From Stenotrophomonas nematodicola (lineage in GTDB: Bacteria > Pseudomonadota > Gammaproteobacteria > Xanthomonadales > Xanthomonadaceae): DNA of 64,000 nt. Positions within the stretch are counted from its first letter, which is position 1. Every line of letters starts with the position of its first letter. This document shows, piece by piece, positions 9,092 to 17,216 of the stretch. The stretch covers positions 186,001-250,000 of the forward strand of contig NZ_WIAY01000003.1 of the NCBI RefSeq assembly GCF_009467805.1, written 5' to 3'. The notes below the pieces were generated by a model that worked only from the letters and a program-made list of their open reading frames with translations, did not search any database and was not told the origin of the DNA. A program made the translations under genes and the position numbers.

Positions 9092-9182
9092 AAAACCACT
9101 GGCCGGCCCTGGCCAGGGTTCCCGTGACCCGCCCCCTCAGGCCTTGCATTTCCCGGGGCGACACCCTGCCGGTGCCGCCCCG
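9092..9182 (-). terminator. Two hairpins after the adhesin gene; weak terminator candidate
   Basis: Just after the adhesin stop there is a hairpin with 7-bp GC arms at 9182-9176 and 9160-9154, containing a further CACC/GGTG pairing. About 40 nt on, a 6-bp hairpin (9116-9111 with 9104-9099) is followed by TGGTTTT, with the T run at 9095-9092. Together they could end or attenuate adhesin transcription before the protease gene, which has the same orientation. T runs are short, so the call is tentative. Confidence 0.4.
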
Positions 9183-9191
9183 TCCACACGC

Positions 9192-12100
9192 TTACCAGCC
9201 GAAGCCGGCACCCACGCCGACCGAGCTGTCATCGCTGCTGAACGCACCGCCCAGGGTGACCGTGGCGCGCTCGCTGATGGCGCGCTGGTAGCCCAGCGAC
9301 AGCGCCGATTCGCCGCCCTGGAACCCGATGCCGACACCGACGCGGTTCTGCGTGCGTACGCCGGCGGCACTGGTGGCCATGTTGAGCATCGCCGCGCTCA
9401 TCGCGCCCTGGCGGTCGATGCGGCGATCCTGGTGACGGAGGCGCTGGTCGATCTCGCCCTTGTAGATGTCAAAGCTGTCGGCCATCGTGGTGAAACGCTG
9501 GTCGGTGTAGCTGTTGGCGCTGGCGATGCCACCGTCGAGCTGGCCCTTGTTGACCGCGTCGGTGGCCTGGGTACCGGCCGCGACATGGGTGACCTGGCGT
9601 TCGTTGCCGGTGGCACCAACCGAGACCGTGTCGGCGCGGTCGGCGACCGAGCCCTGGCCCAGCGCCACCGAGTTGGCTGCGGTCGCCGACGCCCCCTGAC
9701 CGATCGCGGTGGACGCGGCCCCGCTGGCAACCGCGCCCTCGCCCATCGCCACCGCGTTCACGGCAGACGAGGCGGCGGCGGACGGTGCCACGTAAGCCTG
9801 GCTGCCGCCCACGCTGGCGGCGGTCGGCGTGCCCTGCACGTCGGCCAGCGCCGTATCACTGGACAGCGGTACGGCCGTTTCCACGGTGGCCAGACTGGCG
9901 CTGGCCACCGTGGCACCGGCACCGCGTGCCCGTGCCGTGCCGCCACTGCCGGCCATGCGCTGGTCAAGCTCGGTGACCTTGCGGTCGAGCGCACCCAATG
10001 CATCGCCGACGTTGGCGTAGCTGGCGCCCTGGATCACGTAGTTGGGCGCCACGAACACGCCCTGCATGCCCACACTGGCACCGCCGCCGAGGAAGCTGGC
10101 AGCATCGCTCAACGACTGGAACAGCTGGCCGCCGTTGATCGCCTGGCGGCTGCCGGACGCGATCGAGCCGTTGCCCACGTTCTCCAGCGTGGTGCCCTGC
10201 AGACCGGACAGGGTCAACGTGTCGCGGTTGCTGTCGTCATAGGTGAGCGCATTGGCCGCCACGTTCTCCACCGAGCCGATGCGGGTGTCGATATCGCCCA
10301 CGCGGGTTTCCACCGCGCCCACGCGCTGGTTGGTGGTGTTGAGCTGCCCGCCGGTAACCGCATCGGTGCTGCCCTCGGCGATGCGACCGGCGCCGACGTT
10401 GACGATCCGGCGCGTGGCCGGACCATCGGTACCGTTGCCGCCGCCCACCGAGACCACGTTGGCTTCCACCGCGCGCGAACCGGCACCCAGCGCGACCGCG
10501 TTGGCGCCGGACACGCCCGCCGCAGAGCCGATGGCGATGCTGTTGGCACCGTTGCTGGCGAAGGCACCGTTGCCGATGGCCACGCCGTTGGTCGCATTGG
10601 TGGAGGCCTGGCGGCCGATCACCGTGCTGTTGGTGCCGCGTGCGGATGCATCGGCGCCGATCGCGGTGGCTCCGGTGGCCGACGCCACCGCAGCGGTACC
10701 CAGCGCACTGCTGCGGGTCGCGCTGGCGGTCGCACCGGCACCGGCGGCGAGTGCGTCGGTGCCGCTCGCCGTGGCGACGCCGCTGCCGCTGGCCTGGAAG
10801 TGCTTGCCTACCGCATCGGCAGTGGCGGCCACGCTGTCCAGCTGCGACTTGTTGACCGCATCGGTAGCGTTGACGCCCGCACCCACGTTGGTGATGCGGC
10901 GGGTTGCCGGACCGGTGGTGCCGTTGCCGCCGCCGACCGAGACCACGTTGGCCTCGCTGGTCCGTGCACCGGCGCCAAGCGCGACGCTGCCTTCGCCGCT
11001 GGCCGAGGCGCTCTTGCCCAGCGCGGTGGCATTGATGCCGCTGTAGGCATAGCTGTCCTGGCCCAGTGCGGTGGAACCGGCCGAGGTCGCCCACGCCAGC
11101 TGCCCCACCGCCGTGCTCTGCGCGGCAGTGGCCCAGGCGTTGGCGCCGGCGGCCAGGCTGTTGGCGCCGCTGGCCTGCGACGCGTAGCCGATCGCGTTGG
11201 CATAGCTGCCCGACGCGGCACTGCCCCAGCCCAGCGCGGCAGCGTAGTCGCCGCTGGCCTCGGCACCGTAACCGAGCGCGGTGGTACGCACGCCGGTGGC
11301 GGCACTGAAGGCGCCCACGGCGGTGCTGTAGTCGCTGCCCGCCTCGGCGCTGAAGCCGAACGCGGCCGACTGCAGCCCGGCCGAGGTGGCGGCCGCACCC
11401 GTGGCGGTGCTGAACACGCCCTCTGCCTGTGCACCGGCGCCCAGTGCGGTGGCGCCGATACCGCTGGCACTGGTGGCCTGGTCGAGCACCACGTTGCCAT
11501 TGGCGTCCTCGTAGTACAGCGCACCACCGATCGCGGTGGCCGAATCGGCCGTGGCCGACGCGTTGAAGCCCGAGGCCGACGCGTTGCGACCGGACGCCAG
11601 CGCGCCGCTGCCGTATGCCGATGCGCCGGTGCCGAAGGCGTTGGCCGCCTCACCTGCCGCCGTGGCGTAGGCACCGTCGACATAGCTGCCGACATCATCG
11701 CCGTTGCCGCTGCCCGACGCCTTGAAGTACCGGTTGGTTTCCTCGGCCACATCGGCCACGGCATTCAACTGGTCCAGATTGACCGCGTCGGTGCCTTCGG
11801 TACCCGCCGCCACGTTGGTGATCTGACGCTGCGCGGTGGCCGTGCCCACCGAGACGGTATTGTCGCGGTCTGCGGTCGACCCGGCGCCCAGGGCGACGCT
11901 GTTGACGCCACTGGCCACTGCGCTTTCACCCAGCGCGGTGGCGCTGGCCGCATCGGCCCATGCATTCCAGCCGATCGCGGTGGCGTAGTCGTCGGTGGCC
12001 CATGCGCCGGCACCAAAGGCCGCCGCCCCCGTACCCGACGCGCGTGCCGGCAGCAGACCGTAGAAGGTCGAGCCGCCGATGGCCACGCTTTCATCGCCGG

Positions 12101-15100
12101 TAGCCTCGCTGGATTCGCCGAGCGCGACCGCGCTGGCACCGGACGCGGTCGCCGAGGTGCCGACCGCCGTGGCCAGGTTGCTGGAGGCGATGGCGCCGTA
12201 GCCCAGTGCCGCCGACAGACGCCCGCTGGCTTCGCTGTAGCTGCCGTAGGCGGTGGCGCCGGCATCGCTGGCGCTGCTGCGGAAGCCGGTGGCGGTGGCC
12301 TGCTGGCCGCTGGCGATCGACTCGGCGCCGGTGGCGGTGCTGTAGGCGCCGGAGGCCTGTGCCGCAGTGCCGATCGCACTGGCACCCAGCTCGCTGGCGC
12401 TGGCACCGGTACCCACCGCCACGCTGTTTTCGCCGGTGGCCTGGGCATTGCTGCCGATGGCCGAGGCACCTGCGCCGGTCGCCAGAGCATCGACACCGAT
12501 CGCGGTGGCGTTGTCCGCCAGCGCATTGGCTCCGCTGCCGAGCGCGGTGGTGCCGTCACCGATGGCGTTGGCCGCTTCACCGGCCGCCAGCGCGTTGTCG
12601 CCGTCGACCAGTGCACCGGCATCGCTGTCGTCGCTGCCACTGGCCTGGAAGTACATGCTGGTGGTTTCGGCCACCGCTGCCACCTCCTTCAGTTGCGCCA
12701 CGTTGACCGCATCGGTGTCCTGCGTGCCGGCAGCCACGTTGGTGATCTGGCGCTGCGCGTCGGCGCTGCCGACCGACACGGTATCGTCGCGGTCGGCGAT
12801 GGAGTCGGCGCCGAGGGCAACGCTGTTGGCGCCGCTGGAGGTGGCTGCATTGCCCAATGCCGTGCTGTTCACACCCGGCGACCACGCCCCACCACCGACG
12901 GCAGTGGAATAGTTGCCGGAGGCCTCGGTGGGCAGCAGACCGAACAGGGCGCCACCGACGGCCACGCTGTTGGTGCCGCTGGCCAGGCTGCCCTGGCCGG
13001 TGGCGGTGCTGTAGGCGCCGGAGGCTTCGGCATCGCCACCCACAGCCACGCTGTTGGAGCCGGTGGCCTGCGCGAAGCTGCCGAGCGCGGTGGCATTGAA
13101 GGCCGAGGCGACGGCATAGCCACCAATCGCGGTGGCGTAGTTGGCGGTGGCTTCGGAGGCGAAGCCGTAGCCGGCCGCGAGCGTACCGCTGACCACGCTC
13201 TCCGCACCGACCGCAGTGGCACCCTCGCCACTGGCGGTGCTGAAGTAGCCCAGCGCCACCGATTCTTCACCGGCCGCTTCGGACAGCGCACCGCCGGCGA
13301 GACTACCGGCACCGGAGGCGATGCTGGCCGCACCGGTGGCGGTGCTCTGCTCGCCGGAGGCTTCGCTTTCGGCACCGCTGGCGGTGGCGTACTCGCCGGT
13401 GGCCTGCGCGTTGGCACCCACCGCAACCGCGTTGGCCGCACTGGCCAGCGCATTGAAGCCGACCGCGCTGGCATTGTTGGCCAATGCGAACGCACCACTG
13501 CCCAGCGCGGAGGCGCCGTCAGCGCCGGCGTAGCTGCTGGAGCCCACGGCCGTGGCGTAGTCGCCATCGGTGGCGGCGTTGGCACCGGCGGCCACGCTCT
13601 CTTCACCACCGGCCACCGCCACGCCATCACCGCTGGCCTGGAACTGGTCGGTTGCCGCGTTCAACTGGTCCAGATTGACCGCGTCGGTGCCTTCGGTACC
13701 GGCGGCCACCTGGGTGATCTGGCGCTGGCGTGCATCGCTGCCCACCGACACCGTGTACGCACGATCGGCCACCGAGCCGGCACCGAGCGCGACCGCATTG
13801 CTGGCACTGGCCGCGCTGCCGGCACCGATGCCGATCGCGCTCTCGCCGCCGGCCACCACGTTGGTGCCGATGGCAATGCTGTTGATGCTGTTGCCCAACG
13901 CCTGGAAGCCGACCGCGACGCTGTTGTCGCCATAGCCGAACGCACCACGCCCGAGCGCGGTGGCACTGCTGCCGCGTGCCCAGCTGTTGTAGCCGATGGA
14001 GGTGGAACCGGTGCCGCTGGCCCAGGCCGACTGGCCCACGGCCGTGGCATTGGCTTCGGTGGCCCACGCACTCGCACCGAAGGCGGTCGCGCCGTCTGCC
14101 GTTGCCCACGCATAGGCGCCGGTCGCGGTGGATTCCTCACCGCTGGCGAAGGCGTTGTCGCCCTGAGCGACGCTGTAGTCGCCGGTCGCGCGGGCTTTGT
14201 AGCCGCCAGCCAGGCTGTTGTCGCCCGTGGCCTGCGCGCCGCTGCCGAAGGCATTGCTCAGTGCACCGGTGGCCTGTGCACCGGCTCCCACCGCAACCGC
14301 GTCCGCGACGGCCGTGGTGCCGACCAGGACCGCGTTGCCGTCGGCATCGACCAGCGGCTGGTTGTACGCGTCGTACGCCTGCCCGAGCCCACCGATGGCG
14401 ACGCTGCCGTTGCCGTTGGCGGCCACGTTGCGACCGACGGCCACCGTGTCATCGCCCACCGCGCTGGCGCCGTTGCCCAGCGCAGCGGCACCGGCACCGA
14501 GCGCGTTGCTCGCTTCGCCGGCGGCCAGCGCGCCATCGCCGTCGGCGAAGGCACCCACGTCACTGCCGTCGGAGGCGTTGGCCTTGAAGCGGTTGGCGGT
14601 GACGTTGGCGACCTGCGCCACGCCATCGAGCTGCGCCTTGTTGACGGCGTCGGTCGCCTCGGTACCGGCGGCCACGTGGGTGATCTGCCGCTCGTTGCCG
14701 ACATCGCCCACCGAAACGGTGTTGTCGCGGGTGGCGGTGGAGTTTGCCCCCAGCGCCACGCTGTTGGCGCCGCGCGCGGTGCTGTAGAAGCCCACGGCGG
14801 TGCTCAGGTCGCCGCTGGCCCAGCTTTCCGCGCCCAGCGCCGAGGCTCCCTCGCCCGGTGCATAGGCAAAGTAGCCGACCGCCGTCGCTTCGGTGCCCGA
14901 TGCTTCGCTCAGGGTGCCGTTGGCGACCGCGTAATCGCCGCTGGCGATGGCGCCGGCACCGACGGCCGTGGCGGCTTCGCCGCTGGCCTGGGTCTGCACG
15001 AAGAAGCCCAGCCCCGGCAGCAGATCGGCCGGACCGCCGATGGCGGTACTGCTCGCGCCGGTGGCCACGCTCTGCGTGCCGACCGCCGTGGAATAGTCAC

Positions 15101-16769
15101 CGGTCGCATTGGCGACCGCACCGAACGCCGACGATTGCGCACCGCCTGCGTATGCGCCGACACCGTAGGACGAGGCTGCGAACCCGGATGCTTCGGCGCT
15201 GGCACCGACGGCCGTGCCACCGACGCCGGCGCTGGTGGCGCCGGTATCCACCGGCACGCCCCCACTGGTGATCAGCGGATTGCCGTCGGCGTCCACTGCT
15301 GCACCGCCGACGGCCACGCTGCCCGGGCCGTTGGCCTGTGCGTTGTTGCCGAAGGCCGCGCTGTTCTGGCCGCTGGCCACGGCGTTGTAGCCGACCGCCG
15401 TGGCGTTCTGCGCCACGGCCGTGGCGCCGCTGCCCAGTGCGGTGGCGCCGTTGCCGAGTGCATTGGATGCTTCGCCGATTGCCGTGGCGTTGTCGCCATC
15501 GACATACGCACCGGCATCGCTGTCGGCGCTGCCACTGGCCTGGAAGTACTTGTCGGTGGTGGCGGCCACCGCGCCCACTTCATCCAGCTGGGCCTTGTTC
15601 ACCGCATCGGTGGCTTCGGTGCCTTCGGCAAGATTGGTGATCTGCCGGCGCAGGCCGTTGTCGGCATTGCCGACCGACACCGTGTCCACGCGGTCGGCGT
15701 AGGAGCCGGCACCGAGCGCCACGCTGCCGACCGCAACGGCGGCGGAGTTGGCGCCGAGGGTGGCGCTGAAATCGCCGACGGCCACGCTGAACGCGCCGAC
15801 CGCCACGGAGGCTTCGCCGCCGCTGCCGGCACCGCGGCCAAGCGAGGTGCTGCCCAGGCCGATGGCGAGCGCGCCACCACCGACAGCGGTCGCGCCATCG
15901 GCACTGGCTTCGGCCAGGCCGCCGATGGCGGTCGCCGCGCCGTTTTCGCTGGCCGCGACGGCCGACGCGCCGAGCGCGACGTCGCCGAGGCCGACAGCGA
16001 CCGCACTCTGCCCCACGGCGGTGCTCGCATCGCCCAAGGCCAGTGCGTTCTGACCGAAGGCGCTGCCACCGAGGCCGGCGGCGATCGCGTCACTGCCCAC
16101 GGCCGTGGTCGCATTGGCCAGCGCCTGGCTGCCGCGCCCCAACGCGGTTGCTCCGTCGCCTTCTGCAGTGGCACTGGCGCCAGCCGCCAGCGCACCCTCG
16201 CCATCGATACGGGCCGCATCGGTGTCGTCGCCGTCACCATCGGCCTTGAAGTAACGGGTCGCGCCTTCGGCGGCGACCGCGACCTTGTCCAGCTGCGCCT
16301 TGTTCACCGCATCGGTGGCGGCGGTGCCGGCCGCGACGTTGGTGACCTGGCGCTCCTTGCCGGCATCGCCGACCGACACCGTGTTGGCGCGGTTGGCGCG
16401 CGAGCCGGCGCCCAGCGCCACGCTGTTGGCCGCCGACGCGGTGCTGCTGCTGCCGATGGCCACCGCATTGGTGCCGGTGGCGCTGGCGCTGCCGTCGACC
16501 ACGCAGCTGTCGAGGATCTTGCTGTTGAGCACCACGCAGTTCGCGTTGCCCCCCACTTCAACCGACTGCGCACGGGCGGTTGGCGTGACAACAGCCGCGC
16601 CGAGGCCAAACGTCAAGGCGATGGCGGCCGACAGCAACGTGGCGTTGCGGCCGCCAGTGGATCGGCGCTGATCGATGACTCCCCCCGGGGACTGGCTGCT
16701 GGCCAATTCCGAGGCGACGACCATCTGCCCCAGTGCTTTGTTCCAGACCTTGCGATAAATCCGATTCAT
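9192..16769 (-). CDS. Giant YadA-type trimeric autotransporter adhesin (type Vc)
   Basis: A 2525-residue surface adhesin. It starts with an extended signal peptide region (MNRIYRKVWNKALGQMVVAS) and a hydrophobic core near 44-62, cut near ARA-QS (about 67-68). The passenger consists of head blocks of 14-residue left-handed beta-roll repeats (consensus A-x-A-x-G-x-x-A-x-A) alternating with necks of the form RQITNVAAGT..TDAVN..QL; nine necks can be counted, near 16300, 15600, 14640, 13670, 12700, 11780, 10850, 10360 and 9550. A short coiled-coil stalk (about residues 2390-2450) leads into the YadA anchor ending SSVGVGAGFGW, whose terminal aromatic is the outer-membrane insertion signal. Only two cysteines (C78, C89) are visible, both at the distal end. 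Six loop insertions interrupt the head repeats. Homologues in xanthomonads (XadA family) act in attachment and biofilm; the ligand here is unknown. Confidence 0.95.
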   Translation of the reverse strand: MNRIYRKVWNKALGQMVVASELASSQSPGGVIDQRRSTGGRNATLLSAAIALTFGLGAAVVTPTARAQSVEVGGNANCVVLNSKILDSCVVDGSASATGTNAVAIGSSSTASAANSVALGAGSRANRANTVSVGDAGKERQVTNVAAGTAATDAVNKAQLDKVAVAAEGATRYFKADGDGDDTDAARIDGEGALAAGASATAEGDGATALGRGSQALANATTAVGSDAIAAGLGGSAFGQNALALGDASTAVGQSAVAVGLGDVALGASAVAASENGAATAIGGLAEASADGATAVGGGALAIGLGSTSLGRGAGSGGEASVAVGAFSVAVGDFSATLGANSAAVAVGSVALGAGSYADRVDTVSVGNADNGLRRQITNLAEGTEATDAVNKAQLDEVGAVAATTDKYFQASGSADSDAGAYVDGDNATAIGEASNALGNGATALGSGATAVAQNATAVGYNAVASGQNSAAFGNNAQANGPGSVAVGGAAVDADGNPLITSGGVPVDTGATSAGVGGTAVGASAEASGFAASSYGVGAYAGGAQSSAFGAVANATGDYSTAVGTQSVATGASSTAIGGPADLLPGLGFFVQTQASGEAATAVGAGAIASGDYAVANGTLSEASGTEATAVGYFAYAPGEGASALGAESWASGDLSTAVGFYSTARGANSVALGANSTATRDNTVSVGDVGNERQITHVAAGTEATDAVNKAQLDGVAQVANVTANRFKANASDGSDVGAFADGDGALAAGEASNALGAGAAALGNGASAVGDDTVAVGRNVAANGNGSVAIGGLGQAYDAYNQPLVDADGNAVLVGTTAVADAVAVGAGAQATGALSNAFGSGAQATGDNSLAGGYKARATGDYSVAQGDNAFASGEESTATGAYAWATADGATAFGASAWATEANATAVGQSAWASGTGSTSIGYNSWARGSSATALGRGAFGYGDNSVAVGFQALGNSINSIAIGTNVVAGGESAIGIGAGSAASASNAVALGAGSVADRAYTVSVGSDARQRQITQVAAGTEGTDAVNLDQLNAATDQFQASGDGVAVAGGEESVAAGANAATDGDYATAVGSSSYAGADGASALGSGAFALANNASAVGFNALASAANAVAVGANAQATGEYATASGAESEASGEQSTATGAASIASGAGSLAGGALSEAAGEESVALGYFSTASGEGATAVGAESVVSGTLAAGYGFASEATANYATAIGGYAVASAFNATALGSFAQATGSNSVAVGGDAEASGAYSTATGQGSLASGTNSVAVGGALFGLLPTEASGNYSTAVGGGAWSPGVNSTALGNAATSSGANSVALGADSIADRDDTVSVGSADAQRQITNVAAGTQDTDAVNVAQLKEVAAVAETTSMYFQASGSDDSDAGALVDGDNALAAGEAANAIGDGTTALGSGANALADNATAIGVDALATGAGASAIGSNAQATGENSVAVGTGASASELGASAIGTAAQASGAYSTATGAESIASGQQATATGFRSSASDAGATAYGSYSEASGRLSAALGYGAIASSNLATAVGTSATASGASAVALGESSEATGDESVAIGGSTFYGLLPARASGTGAAAFGAGAWATDDYATAIGWNAWADAASATALGESAVASGVNSVALGAGSTADRDNTVSVGTATAQRQITNVAAGTEGTDAVNLDQLNAVADVAEETNRYFKASGSGNGDDVGSYVDGAYATAAGEAANAFGTGASAYGSGALASGRNASASGFNASATADSATAIGGALYYEDANGNVVLDQATSASGIGATALGAGAQAEGVFSTATGAAATSAGLQSAAFGFSAEAGSDYSTAVGAFSAATGVRTTALGYGAEASGDYAAALGWGSAASGSYANAIGYASQASGANSLAAGANAWATAAQSTAVGQLAWATSAGSTALGQDSYAYSGINATALGKSASASGEGSVALGAGARTSEANVVSVGGGNGTTGPATRRITNVGAGVNATDAVNKSQLDSVAATADAVGKHFQASGSGVATASGTDALAAGAGATASATRSSALGTAAVASATGATAIGADASARGTNSTVIGRQASTNATNGVAIGNGAFASNGANSIAIGSAAGVSGANAVALGAGSRAVEANVVSVGGGNGTDGPATRRIVNVGAGRIAEGSTDAVTGGQLNTTNQRVGAVETRVGDIDTRIGSVENVAANALTYDDSNRDTLTLSGLQGTTLENVGNGSIASGSRQAINGGQLFQSLSDAASFLGGGASVGMQGVFVAPNYVIQGASYANVGDALGALDRKVTELDQRMAGSGGTARARGAGATVASASLATVETAVPLSSDTALADVQGTPTAASVGGSQAYVAPSAAASSAVNAVAMGEGAVASGAASTAIGQGASATAANSVALGQGSVADRADTVSVGATGNERQVTHVAAGTQATDAVNKGQLDGGIASANSYTDQRFTTMADSFDIYKGEIDQRLRHQDRRIDRQGAMSAAMLNMATSAAGVRTQNRVGVGIGFQGGESALSLGYQRAISERATVTLGGAFSSDDSSVGVGAGFGW
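11764..13700 (-). repeat. Pair of identical 41-bp direct repeats inside the adhesin gene
   Basis: The 41 bases at 11764-11804 are repeated exactly at 13660-13700. Both encode the same neck segment (NLDQLN region and the preceding EGTDAV). They are 1896 bp apart, an exact multiple of three (632 codons), so recombination between them would remove one head-neck block pair in frame. Many shorter near-identical neck repeats occur through the gene. Confidence 0.85.
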
Positions 16770-16956
16770 CGATACGGCTCCTGATTAGGCTGGTTTTAGG
16801 CAAAGCGACGCCAACGCCGGGCCGCGTGGCCCAACGTCCCCTGGGGGCGTTTTCGCTTGATTTACTGCGTTATGCCGAACGGCAGGCAGAGACGTACAGC
16901 GTTGCTCGCTTTCCGTGCGGTTACTGCTGACTGAACGCTGTCGAAATGAGAATGCA

Positions 16957-16985
16957 GTGTTAACTTACCGTGCCGAATCCGTCAA
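16957..16985 (-). promoter_or_regulatory. Candidate sigma-70 promoter of the adhesin gene
   Basis: On the minus strand TTGACG (16985-16980) is followed after 17 bp by TAACAC (16962-16957). The -35 matches 5 of 6 and the -10 only 3 of 6. It would give a leader of about 180 nt before the ATG at 16769. Confidence 0.3.
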
Positions 16986-17138
16986 GACATTGACGTGGAA
17001 AAACATATGACCGTGTGTTTCGTCACATTTTCGACGCGATACTCGGTTATTTCGTTATAACAGCGTGAAACCACGTGAAAACGGATTTCGGCCATGTAAC
17101 GCGCTGTAACTCATTGCCAGCGATGAAAATCGCGGCGC

Positions 17139-17170
17139 AAAAAAAAGTCGCCGGTGATACCGGCGACTTT
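17139..17170 (-). terminator. Rho-independent terminator of purL
   Basis: A perfect 12-bp stem (17170-17159 with 17155-17144) with a 3-nt loop is followed on the minus strand by eight T (17146-17139, overlapping the stem's A-tract). It lies 46 nt after the purL stop. Confidence 0.93.
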
Positions 17171-17216
17171 CTTCATGCGACTTTCACAGTGCAACCATTC
17201 GCAACAGTAGGGTTGA

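Larger units (their letters stand above)
16770..17216. other. AT-rich 447-bp intergenic region upstream of the adhesin gene
   Basis: No protein-coding frame is convincing here. The stretch from about 16940 to 17130 is visibly AT-rich against a roughly two-thirds GC background, with several A/T runs and repeated CGTGAAA and TGTAAC words. It contains the purL terminator at its right end and a candidate adhesin promoter. Such composition is typical of regulatory DNA bound by H-NS-type proteins; that is inference. Confidence 0.6.

Noticed and set aside
9192-16769. Regularly spaced repeats that might suggest a CRISPR array
   Set aside because: The repeats are degenerate, in one reading frame, code for beta-roll and neck motifs, and lack constant repeat/spacer lengths.
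9087-16784. A 2565-codon open frame on the plus strand opposite the adhesin
   Set aside because: It mirrors the repetitive, GC-rich adhesin codons, reads as low-complexity Gly/Arg/Ala/His sequence, and has no signal, domain or ribosome-binding site. The minus strand encodes a complete TAA.
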